From Nitriliruptoraceae bacterium (GTDB lineage: Bacteria; Actinomycetota; Nitriliruptoria; Nitriliruptorales; Nitriliruptoraceae): a stretch of DNA of 8,075 bases. The notes under the pieces were generated by a model, which was not told the origin of the DNA, made no database searches, and worked only from the letters and a program-made list of their open reading frames with translations. The DNA is taken from contig SKNK01000492.1 of NCBI GenBank assembly GCA_007120565.1, positions 1 through 8,075 on the forward strand, read 5' to 3'. Position numbers and translations under genes: made by a program. This document shows, piece after piece, positions 1-5,822 of this stretch (position 1 is the first letter of the stretch; every line of letters begins with the position of its first letter).

Positions 1-261
1 CGGCACCGAGCTGTCGGTCTCCTCGATCCGGCCCTTGATCTCCGTGAACAGCTGCTCCTGCAGCTCCTCGAGGGGGGAGAGCTGCGCGTCGGCGTAGGCG
101 TTCTCCGCCTCGAGGTAGGCCCGCATGGCCGGGTCGTCGCGGTCGCGCAGCCAGTGCCACGGGTCCTCGACGGTCGACCCGTCGGCACGTGTGAGGGTGT
201 AGGGACGCTGCTCGGCCAGCGGCGGCTCGCCCAGCGGCGATGTCGAGGTGGTGTCGGTCAC
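1..261 (-). CDS. ptrB: Oligopeptidase B-like S9 serine peptidase, N-terminal part (runs off left edge)
   Basis: This is the first 87 residues of a prolyl-oligopeptidase family (S9A) peptidase. Such enzymes are cytosolic and cut short peptides, oligopeptidase B after Arg or Lys. The visible part contains the conserved N-terminal signature of the family: VEDPWHWLRDRDDP at about residues 30-43, then AYLEAENAYAD at about 46-56, then LQEQLFTEIKGRIEETDSSVP at the edge. Together these form the start of the beta-propeller domain. The catalytic Ser-Asp-His domain is beyond the window. The start is a GTG at 259-261; the reading frame begins VTDTTSTSPLGEP and an AAGGA sequence lies about 11 nt upstream. 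The gene is divergent from the small membrane protein at 450. The family is clear; oligopeptidase B rather than another S9A peptidase is inferred from the DPWHWLRD and AYLEAENAY pattern. Confidence 0.85.
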   Translation of the reverse strand, partial: MTDTTSTSPLGEPPLAEQRPYTLTRADGSTVEDPWHWLRDRDDPAMRAYLEAENAYADAQLSPLEELQEQLFTEIKGRIEETDSSVP

Positions 262-449
262 GGGCGGAGGGTCCTTCGAGGTCGCGAGGAGCGGGAGCGT
301 ACGCGCCGGCCGCCACCGGACCAGCGCGCATCACGATTGGTAGCCTGCTGGGCTCGACGGGTTCGCCCCCGGGGTCACCAGGCATCCCAGGGGCTAGCAG
401 CCCTCGGGGACGGGTTCCACCCAACCACCGGGCGCAGGACAGGCGGGCT

Positions 450-779
450 GTGAGCGGCACCTCGGACCGGACCACCGGCGACGGCAGCACGACGTCGCCG
501 CTGGCCGCCGCGTGGCAGCGGCTGGGGCAGGTGGACGAACGGACCACGACGACGCGTGCGTTCTGGTTCGGGTTCACGTTCCTGGTGCTGGCGTCGGTCA
601 GCGTCATCGCGGAACGGTTCACCGGCGAGCTCATCGGCGCGATGCCGCTCGTCGGACTGGCGATGGTGGCGGTCGCTCTCGGTGATCTGGTCCGACGCAC
701 GACCCCGACGGCGCTGTGCCGCCTCGTCGGCGGGGCGCTGGCGGTCGCCGTCGTCCTGGTGTGGACCACCACGATCTGA
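450..779 (+). CDS. Small three-helix integral membrane protein of unknown function
   Basis: The predicted protein has 109 residues and I do not recognise its family. The first ~35 residues are polar and rich in Ser and Thr. Three hydrophobic segments follow at about residues 38-54 (FWFGFTFLVLASVSVIA), 61-79 and 88-105, connected by short loops with Arg and Asp, so it is probably a polytopic inner-membrane protein. I chose the GTG at 450 because an AGGA lies about 10 nt upstream and the reading frame further upstream (from 240) is arginine-rich and runs through the promoter region of the divergent peptidase gene. It stands alone: the peptidase is divergent on the left and the hydrolase at 986 is convergent on the right. 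Coding is supported by the clear hydrophobic periodicity and by codon use; function cannot be inferred. Confidence 0.6.
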   Translation: MSGTSDRTTGDGSTTSPLAAAWQRLGQVDERTTTTRAFWFGFTFLVLASVSVIAERFTGELIGAMPLVGLAMVAVALGDLVRRTTPTALCRLVGGALAVAVVLVWTTTI

Positions 780-800
780 CCGAACGACGATCCGTCGGCG

Positions 801-814
801 GCACGTCGACGTGC
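801..814. repeat. Perfect 14-bp palindrome downstream of the membrane-protein gene
   Basis: The sequence GCACGTCGACGTGC is identical to its reverse complement and begins 21 bp after the stop codon at 779. Read as RNA it can form only a 5-bp stem with a TCGA loop, so it is a weak terminator candidate; as DNA it could be a dimer-binding site. The rest of the 780-985 gap between the converging genes shows nothing else convincing. Confidence 0.4.
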
Positions 815-985
815 GGGGGGCGAGGCTGGAAGCCCGATCCCTGGACCGAACAGAGCGCGGGAGGCGGCCGATGCGCGGCTACGACCAGGACGTTCGGACG
901 CCTGGGCGAGCAGGCCGCAGCGCCGCTGCAACGCTGGGGTGAGCCCGTGGCGGATGCGTGATGGACCACCACCGCGCGCGAGGCA

Positions 986-1849
986 TCAGGCCCTCGCGGC
1001 CGCCGCGTGCGACGCGCCAGCCGCCGGCGAGGAGGCGAGGAAGCTGACCAGCTCGGCAGCAACCGACCCGGGTTCGACGACCGGGCCACCGTGTCCGGCG
1101 CCGGCGAGCTCGCGGACCTCGGCGTGGGTGACGTGTTCGGCGACGTAGTGGACCGCGTCGGTGAACCAACGCAGGGGGGTGCGTGTGCCGTGGAGCAGCA
1201 GGACCGATGCGGTGATCTCGGCGAGGGCCGACGGGTTGGTCGGGCTGAAGGCCTCGGGCTCAGACTCGAGCTGGAGCTCCTCGAACAGGATCGGGGCGTA
1301 CATCGCGACGTCGTCGATGTAGCCCGTGGCGTCGATGGTGGCCAGCTCGTCGTCGTTGGCGACGAACTCGAGGAAGCCGCGCATCGCCTCGGTCAACCGT
1401 CCCTGGGTGACGGCACGGGCCATCACATCGATCGGGTGCTCGAGCTGGTGGGCCTCGTCCTCGCCCAGAGCTTCCGGCGCGGGGGGCTCGTAGGCGATCA
1501 CGGCCCCGACCGACGAGATGCGTGCGGCCGCGCCGAGCGCCAGCACCGCCCCGCGGGACGTGCCAGCGAGCGCCACCCGGTCGCCGATGCTGTCAGCGAA
1601 CGCGGCGATGTCCTCGACACGTCGCTCGGGTGAGAGGTCGGGGTGCGAGTCGCTGAGGCCGCGGCCACGGACGCTCGGCAGATAGCAGGTGAACCGATCG
1701 GTCAGGTGCGGCAGCAGCGGGGCCCAGTCGAGGTCGCCATCGCCGGTCTGGCCGTGGACGAGCACCAGCGGTGGGCCCTGACCGTGGACGCGTCCGGCGA
1801 TCTCGGTGCCGTCGTCGGAGCGGGCACGGTGGATCCGGTCGGCGGGCAT
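986..1849 (-). CDS. Alpha/beta-fold hydrolase, probably controlled by the adjacent TetR regulator
   Basis: This is a 287-residue alpha/beta hydrolase. Visible landmarks, numbered from the ATG at 1849, are the oxyanion-hole segment LVLVHGQTG at about 28-36, the LPSVRGRGLSDSHP segment at 57-70, and the nucleophile elbow G-T-S-R-G at 96-100 (Ser98). The late strand LLLHGTRTP is at 217-225 and the catalytic His is in GAGHGGP, at about 253. The usual Asp after the late HG strand (HGxxD) is absent, so the acid must come from elsewhere or be missing. A start 30 bases further upstream (1879) is possible in frame, but the ATG at 1849 is preceded by GAGGAGGT (1857-1864) with 7-nt spacing, which decides the start. 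The C-terminal tail is Ala-rich and probably disordered. It is divergent from tetR across a palindromic operator. Substrate is not predictable; esterase, lactonase or epoxide hydrolase-like activity is possible. Confidence 0.85.
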   Translation of the reverse strand: MPADRIHRARSDDGTEIAGRVHGQGPPLVLVHGQTGDGDLDWAPLLPHLTDRFTCYLPSVRGRGLSDSHPDLSPERRVEDIAAFADSIGDRVALAGTSRGAVLALGAAARISSVGAVIAYEPPAPEALGEDEAHQLEHPIDVMARAVTQGRLTEAMRGFLEFVANDDELATIDATGYIDDVAMYAPILFEELQLESEPEAFSPTNPSALAEITASVLLLHGTRTPLRWFTDAVHYVAEHVTHAEVRELAGAGHGGPVVEPGSVAAELVSFLASSPAAGASHAAAARA

Positions 1850-1883
1850 CGGGAGCACCTCCTCGTGGGGACGACCCACGTAG

Positions 1884-1889
1884 ATAGTA
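1884..1889 (-). promoter_or_regulatory. Probable -10 element of the hydrolase promoter
   Basis: Read on the minus strand this is TACTAT, matching the actinobacterial TANNNT -10 pattern. Transcription would start near 1877, giving a leader of about 28 nt that includes the GAGGAGGT ribosome binding site. I see no good -35. The element overlaps the left arm of the palindrome at 1885-1900, which is what repression by the adjacent TetR protein would require. Confidence 0.4.
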
Positions 1890-1900
1890 CAACTGTACTA
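1885..1900. promoter_or_regulatory. Palindromic operator, probably for the adjacent TetR-family repressor
   Basis: TAGTACAACTGTACTA has two 7-bp inverted arms (TAGTACA and TGTACTA) separated by the 2-bp centre AC. It is unusually AT-rich for this high-GC window and sits midway between the divergent hydrolase and tetR genes. It overlaps the probable hydrolase -10 and lies just upstream of the probable tetR -10. Size, symmetry and position match a TetR-family dimer site. That the neighbouring TetR protein binds it is inference. Confidence 0.7.
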
Positions 1901-1921
1901 ACAAACCTGGCACAGACGTGC

Positions 1922-1927
1922 TAGCTT
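1922..1927 (+). promoter_or_regulatory. Probable extended -10 element of tetR
   Basis: TAGCTT is preceded by TGC, giving an extended -10 arrangement (TGN followed by TANNNT). Transcription would start near 1934-1935, exactly where an in-frame GTG lies (1935), so a leaderless message starting with that GTG is possible. No convincing -35 is visible. The palindrome at 1885-1900 lies directly upstream, so binding there could also autorepress this gene. Confidence 0.35.
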
Positions 1928-1964
1928 GTCAAGGGTGCCGTCACGAGGAGTGCTGGAGCGGGAG

Positions 1965-2615
1965 ATGGACGAGGCACGGAACGAGCCACAACGCCGCTCC
2001 GACGGTGAGCAGACCCATGCCGCCATCCTCGAGGCCGCCATGCGGCTGGCCTCGGTCGAGGGACTGTCGGGCCTGACCATCGGTCGACTGGCTCGTGAGG
2101 TCGGGGCGAGCCGAAGCGGGGTGTTCGCGCACTTCCGCTCCAAACTGCGCCTGCAGCAGGAGACCATCGCCGCCGCCAGCGAGATCTTCGACCGCGAGGT
2201 CGTCAGGCCAGGGCTCGACGCGCCTGAGGGGCTCGCCCAACTGGAGGGGTTCTGCGAGGCCTACCTCTCCTACGTCGAACGGGAGGTGTTCCCCGGTGGC
2301 TGCTTCTTCGCGCAGCTGCTGGCCGAGTTCGACGCACCTGACGGGGCGATCCACGATGAGGTCGTCACGTTCCAGCAGGGCGGGATGGCCCTGCTCGAGG
2401 GCCTGATCGTGACCGCTCAGCGCCGCGGCGAACTCGCCCCCGAGGTCGATCCCGGCCAGCTGGCGTTCGAGCTCTACGCACCACTCGAGCTCGCCAACTA
2501 CTTCGCGACCCTGCACCGTGATCCCACGATCGTGGACCGTGGCCGCAGGGCCGTTCGGACCGCGATCGCCAGCGCCCGCTTGCGCGATCGGACCGGCTCG
2601 TCACCAGCCTCGTGA
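1965..2615 (+). CDS. TetR/AcrR-family transcriptional regulator
   Basis: This is a 216-residue DNA-binding regulator of typical TetR length. The N-terminal TetR_N domain spans about residues 15-62, beginning THAAILEAAMRLASVEGL. Its helix-turn-helix is LTIGRLAREVGASRSGVFAHF at about 37-57, followed by the usual SK(L) turn into helix 4. The rest is an all-helical ligand-binding and dimerisation domain containing FPGGCFFAQLLAEFDAPDG at about 109-127, a segment common in one actinobacterial TetR subgroup. Three starts are possible: TTG 1926, GTG 1935 (at the predicted transcription start, hence leaderless) and ATG 1965. I chose the ATG because GGAG lies 6 nt upstream and it gives a normal-length N-terminus. 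The gene is divergent from the hydrolase over a shared palindrome, so it probably represses the hydrolase and itself. The inducer is unknown. Confidence 0.9.
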   Translation: MDEARNEPQRRSDGEQTHAAILEAAMRLASVEGLSGLTIGRLAREVGASRSGVFAHFRSKLRLQQETIAAASEIFDREVVRPGLDAPEGLAQLEGFCEAYLSYVEREVFPGGCFFAQLLAEFDAPDGAIHDEVVTFQQGGMALLEGLIVTAQRRGELAPEVDPGQLAFELYAPLELANYFATLHRDPTIVDRGRRAVRTAIASARLRDRTGSSPAS

Positions 2616-2703
2616 TGAGGCCGCACCAGCCCATGGCGCTGCAACCGACGTCGAGGACCCGGGCGCCGGCTCCATCACCGGTCCGTGCGAGCAGCCCTCG
2701 GCC
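2614..2703 (-). pseudogene. Remnant of a class I SAM-dependent methyltransferase (motif I only)
   Basis: Read on the minus strand, this stretch encodes GARVLDVGCSAMGWCGLI, which closely matches SAM-binding motif I of actinobacterial methyltransferases (VLDVGCGAMGW-type). Residues before it (GRGLLARTGDGAG) fit the preceding helix. After the motif the similarity stops abruptly at about 2614, where it meets the stop codon of tetR, and no other methyltransferase motif follows in any frame. Toward the N-terminus the frame becomes arginine- and proline-rich and unlike the family, with possibly more remnant in another frame up to about 2750. I read this as a truncated relic; a chance match in GC-rich DNA is the alternative. 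Confidence 0.4.
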
Positions 2704-2764
2704 GACCCATGGCCTCCACGTTCTCGGCTCTCGCGGCGTCGCCTGAGGGGTCCAGGAGGTCCGG

Positions 2765-3032
2765 ATAGCGCTCAAGGACAGCATCGACACCGCGATGCTG
2801 GACGCCCTGGCGGAAGAGCTCACGCAGGCATGGCGCGACTTCCCCGCGCTGCAGCTGGTCGGCTACGACGTGGACGCCCCGATCCGACTGACCGGACTGT
2901 CCATCGACCCGCCCCGGCTGAGGCGGTGGGCACGCGACGATCACCGTTCAGCTGCCCACCGACGGTAACGAGCCGGTCCCGGTGGTCAACGGCCGGGTGC
3001 TCGGGTCGAGCACCATCATCTTGGAGGCGTGA
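2765..3032 (+). pseudogene. Small frameshifted gene of unknown function lacking a standard start codon
   Basis: A perfect AGGAGG (2754-2759) is followed after 5 nt by ATA, not ATG, at 2765. The frame then reads ALKDSIDTAMLDALAEEL, continuing as WRDFPALQLVGYDVDAPIR, which looks like normal soluble-protein sequence. Around 2922-2937 the good reading jumps to another frame, which continues TITVQLPTDGNEPVPVVNGR then VLGSSTIILEA and stops at 3030-3032. The first frame, if kept, ends in arginine-rich sequence soon after. The span is 268 bp, one more than a multiple of three, so one inserted base (or a 2-base loss) would explain it; an intact product would be about 88-89 residues. The first conventional in-frame start is ATG 2795, which would cost 10 residues. 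I do not recognise the family. It lies 126 bp upstream of the poxB alignment-predicted start, on the same strand. Confidence 0.5.
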
Positions 3033-3056
3033 TCGCGGCGACACCCGTGACGTCGT

Positions 3057-4874
3057 GTGTCTGCCCAGCGAAGACCACATGGACGGTCGAACGGCCAGCG
3101 TGCTGCTGTCGCTTGCGACGTACCGTCGGGGATCTCAGCGAACCCAGGTGGTCATCCCATCTCAAGCACGGTTGCAGAGCGTCTGCTCGATGTCCTTGTG
3201 GCCGCAGGCGTCCGGCAGGTGGTGGGTATCCCCGGCGACGCGGTCAACGTCATCATCGATGCCCTGCGCCGGGACGATCGCATCGAGTTCATCGGGGTCC
3301 GACACGAGGAGACCGCCGCCTTCGCCGCGAGCGCCCGAGCGAAGCTGACGGGCGAGTTGTCCGCGGTCGTGGGGACGAGCGGTCCCGGTGCCATCCACCT
3401 GCTCAACGGCCTCTACGACGCGAAGCTGGACCATGCGCCGGTGATCGCCATCACAGGACAGGTAGCCGGTGACCAACAAGGGATGCACGGCCACCAGGAG
3501 GTGGACCAGCATCGCCTGTTCGCCGACGTGGCCATCACCTCGCAGTTGCTGGTCGATCCAGCGCAACTGCCACGTGTGGCCGTCCAAGCTTGCCAGGCCG
3601 CGCTAGCCCAACGCGGCGTCGTTCATCTGGCGATCCCCACCGATCTGGCGGATGCGCAGGTCCCGGACGAACCGGTGCACGGCATCGCGCGACGGAGCCA
3701 AACGCTGCCGGCAGACCCCGACCACCTCGCCGCTGCGGTGCAAGCACTCAACGATGCGGACCGACCGGTCATCCTGGCCGGCGTCGGGGCTCACGACGCG
3801 GTCCCCGATCTGCTGCGGCTTGCCGAACGCCTCGGGGCCCCGATCATCAAGACGTTGGCCGGCAAGGCGCTGTTCGCTGATGATCACCCGCTGACCGTCG
3901 GCGGGCTCGGACTGCTGGGGACGCGGCCAGCGGTGAACGCCATCGAGGGGTGCGACCTGCTCGTCATGGCCGGCACCGACTTCCCCTATCGGGACTTCTA
4001 CCCTGACGGCGTCCCGGTCATCCAGATCGAGCGGTCCCCGAGCCACATCGGACGCCGGGTACCGGTCACCCACCCGTTGGTCGGCGACGCCGTCGAGGTG
4101 TTGCCCGCCCTCGCCGACGCGGTCACCGAACGTTCCGACCGTTCGTGGCTGGAGGACGCGCAGCAGGACATGCGCCGCTGGCGACGATGGATGCGCGTCC
4201 TCGAGACCTCGGATGCGACCCCGTTGAAGCCAGCGCGACTTGCCGCGGTCGTGGGGGCCCACCTCGACGACGATGCGATCGTCGTGTGCGACACGGGCGC
4301 GGTGACCGCCTGGACCGCCCGCCACCTGGCGATCCGTGACGATCAGGCGTTCACGCTGTCCGGCAACCTGGCCAGCATGGCCTACGGGATCCCCGCCGCG
4401 GTCGGCGCCCAACTGGCCTTCCCGGACCGGCAGGTCGTCGCCCTGGTCGGGGACGGATCGTTCACGATGTTGCCGAGCGACCTCATCACCGCTGCCGAGC
4501 TGCAGTTGCCGATCACCGTCGTCGTCTTCAACGACGCCAACCTCGGACTGATCACCGTCGAACAGCAGGCGGAAGGGCAGCCCGACGAGCACACCTCCAT
4601 CCCCGGCCGGGACCTGGCCGCGATCGCCCGGGCCTTCGGTACCGAAGGGCTGCGCGTCGAATCCCCTGACGACCTCGATGACGCGCTCACGACGGCACTG
4701 CGCTCCCCACGCCCGACCGTCGTCGATGTCGTCATCGACGCCGACGAACTCCCGATCCCGCCGAAGATCGAACTCGCTCGCGCGCTCGGGTTCGCTCAAG
4801 CGAAGGTCAAGGAGTTCTTCGGGTTCGGGGAGCGTGCAGGTGGTGTGGAGGTGATCGGCGACGTCCTGCGCTGA
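3057..4874 (+). CDS. poxB: Pyruvate dehydrogenase (quinone) / pyruvate oxidase, PoxB type
   Basis: This is a TPP- and FAD-dependent enzyme that oxidatively decarboxylates pyruvate to acetate and CO2, passing electrons to membrane quinone; it acts as a peripheral membrane protein. Numbered from the ATC at 3159 (571 residues; E. coli PoxB has 572), the N-terminal TPP domain carries the catalytic Glu in VRHEETAAFAA (Glu50) and GTSGPGAIHLLNGLYD at 72-87. The central FAD domain includes GTDFPYRDFYPDG at 272-284, which is diagnostic for PoxB rather than acetolactate synthase. The C-terminal TPP domain has GDG at 431-433 and the Asn of NDAN at 461. The end, IPPKIELARALGF then VKEFFGFGERAG, matches the PoxB membrane-binding tail. 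The only conventional start in this region is GTG 3057, adding 34 residues unlike the family and with no nearby ribosome binding site; the true start may be ATC 3159. Function is confident, start is not. Confidence 0.9.
   Translation: MSAQRRPHGRSNGQRAAVACDVPSGISANPGGHPISSTVAERLLDVLVAAGVRQVVGIPGDAVNVIIDALRRDDRIEFIGVRHEETAAFAASARAKLTGELSAVVGTSGPGAIHLLNGLYDAKLDHAPVIAITGQVAGDQQGMHGHQEVDQHRLFADVAITSQLLVDPAQLPRVAVQACQAALAQRGVVHLAIPTDLADAQVPDEPVHGIARRSQTLPADPDHLAAAVQALNDADRPVILAGVGAHDAVPDLLRLAERLGAPIIKTLAGKALFADDHPLTVGGLGLLGTRPAVNAIEGCDLLVMAGTDFPYRDFYPDGVPVIQIERSPSHIGRRVPVTHPLVGDAVEVLPALADAVTERSDRSWLEDAQQDMRRWRRWMRVLETSDATPLKPARLAAVVGAHLDDDAIVVCDTGAVTAWTARHLAIRDDQAFTLSGNLASMAYGIPAAVGAQLAFPDRQVVALVGDGSFTMLPSDLITAAELQLPITVVVFNDANLGLITVEQQAEGQPDEHTSIPGRDLAAIARAFGTEGLRVESPDDLDDALTTALRSPRPTVVDVVIDADELPIPPKIELARALGFAQAKVKEFFGFGERAGGVEVIGDVLR
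3146..3151 (+). promoter_or_regulatory. Ribosome binding site pointing to an ATC start for poxB
   Basis: AGGTGG is followed by a 7-nt spacer and then ATC at 3159. That codon aligns with residue 1 of E. coli PoxB (ISSTVAERL against MKQTVAAYI). The conventional in-frame GTG at 3057 has no comparable sequence within 15 nt upstream. Confidence 0.45.
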
Positions 4875-4912
4875 GCACACCGGGCTCCGCTGTCGCGCCT
4901 GACGACGCGGGC

Positions 4913-4937
4913 CGCGGTCGAGTGGCCGTCGACCGCG
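4913..4937. terminator. Hairpin between convergent poxB and the RibD-C gene
   Basis: CGCGGTCGA and TCGACCGCG form a perfect 9-bp stem around a 7-nt loop (GTGGCCG), 38 bp after the poxB stop codon. There is no T-tract on either side, which is common for GC-rich actinobacterial terminators. It could end transcription from both directions. Confidence 0.55.
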
Positions 4938-4997
4938 TGTCTGGCCCCGCATCGGAGGGCGAGCGTGCAGCCTGTGCCACGACACGGATCCAAGGTG

Positions 4998-5031
4998 GGT
5001 GCCGGAGGCTTCAGTCGCCGCGTCCGGCACC
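4998..5031 (-). terminator. Inverted repeat spanning the stop codon of the RibD-C gene
   Basis: GGTGCCGGA and TCCGGCACC are perfect 9-bp inverted arms around a 16-nt loop. The loop contains the stop codon of the minus-strand gene (5011-5013), and the right arm encodes its Ala-Gly-Ala-Gly tail. It may stop or stabilise that transcript. There is no T-tract, so the role is tentative. Confidence 0.35.
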
Positions 5032-5652
5032 GGGCTCGGCGGCGCTCATGTCTCCGGTCGCGGGCGTGCCATCGGCGAGTCCGTAGCGCAGGTACACGGT
5101 TCCGTTCGGGCCGGCGACCGACGCTTCCAGGAGTGTGAGGTTCGTGGGGGCCGCGCCACCGTCGAACACCTTCTTGCCGCTGCCGAGCACGACCGGGTGC
5201 ACCCACAGGTCGAGACGGTCGAAGAGCGTCTCGCTCAGGAGGGTCTGCATCAGGTTCAGGCTCCCGACGACCTTCACGTGTTCGTGCCGGTCACGGAGCT
5301 CGCGCACCGCGCCGGGCAGGTCCGGGCCGAGCTGCGTGGAACCCGCCCAGGACAGGTCGGGCTGCCCACGGGACGCCACGTACTTCGGCACGCTGTTGAA
5401 GAGCGTGGCGATCCGGTTGTCCTCGCCCTCCTGGTGCGGCCAGTAGGCGGCGAAGATGTCGTAGGTTCGACGGCCGAGCAGGAGGGCGTCCGTGCCCTCG
5501 TACGCGGCAGCGATCTGCGCCCCGGCGACCTCATCCACGAGGGGCGCCCGCCAGCCGCCGTAGGAGAACCCCGCCGCGTCCTCGTCGGGGCGGCCGGGCG
5601 ACTGCCCGACGAGGTCAAGGGTTGCGAACAGCTCGATGTGGATCAGGCCCAC
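5011..5652 (-). CDS. Dihydrofolate reductase-family protein (RibD C-terminal domain)
   Basis: This 213-residue protein is built from one RibD_C/dihydrofolate reductase-like NADPH-binding fold, the stand-alone type common in actinobacteria (YwjB/YyaP-like). Landmarks are the first strand LIHIELFATLDLVGQSPG at 3-20, the cofactor motif DALLLGRRTYDIFAAYWP at 55-72 and VKVVGSLNLMQTLL at 126-139. The late strand-turn DLWVHPVVLGSGKKVFDGG at 148-166 is also typical. The polar C-terminal tail after about residue 193 is not part of the fold. The start is GTG 5650-5652 with GAGGAA just upstream; the spacing is short. The substrate is unknown: members of this family are usually annotated only as reductases and should not be assumed to reduce dihydrofolate or make riboflavin. 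It is convergent with poxB and divergent from the META-domain gene. Confidence 0.88.
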   Translation of the reverse strand: MGLIHIELFATLDLVGQSPGRPDEDAAGFSYGGWRAPLVDEVAGAQIAAAYEGTDALLLGRRTYDIFAAYWPHQEGEDNRIATLFNSVPKYVASRGQPDLSWAGSTQLGPDLPGAVRELRDRHEHVKVVGSLNLMQTLLSETLFDRLDLWVHPVVLGSGKKVFDGGAAPTNLTLLEASVAGPNGTVYLRYGLADGTPATGDMSAAEPGAGRGD

Positions 5653-5822
5653 GTCTTCCTCTGATGCGTCGGTTGCCGCGATCGGTAGGTAGACGTGTGG
5701 ACGGTGGCAGACTCATCGCCCCGCGATGCTGTGCGTCCCTACCGCAACAGGTACGTCTCGGCGGCGGCGACGGGTCTCATCGAGCCTCTGAATGGCCTGA
5801 GCGGTGCGATGCCGTCGACCGG

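Noticed and set aside
871..942. 23-codon open frame with a GGGAGG ribosome binding site 6 nt upstream of its ATG
   Set aside because: The site looks good, but the peptide resembles nothing I know and such short frames are common in GC-rich DNA; evidence is too thin to call a gene.
2518..3348. 276-codon plus-strand open frame covering the tetR-poxB gap
   Set aside because: It overlaps the ends of both tetR and poxB in another frame, is Arg/Pro/Ser-rich, and conflicts with the better protein-like frames at 2765-3032.
3057..4874. Reading the TPP enzyme as acetolactate synthase
   Set aside because: The FAD-domain segment GTDFPYRDFYPDG and the C-terminal IPPKIELARALGF tail match PoxB, and no small-subunit gene is adjacent.
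3603..5030. 475-codon open frame on the minus strand, antisense to poxB
   Set aside because: It is the mirror of a well-conserved poxB gene; its translation is Arg-, Gly- and Asp-rich with no family resemblance, as expected for antisense frames in high-GC DNA.
5622..5822. N-terminal extension of the META-domain frame back to 5622
   Set aside because: It overlaps the divergent reductase gene and is Arg-rich with no match to META proteins or to a signal peptide.
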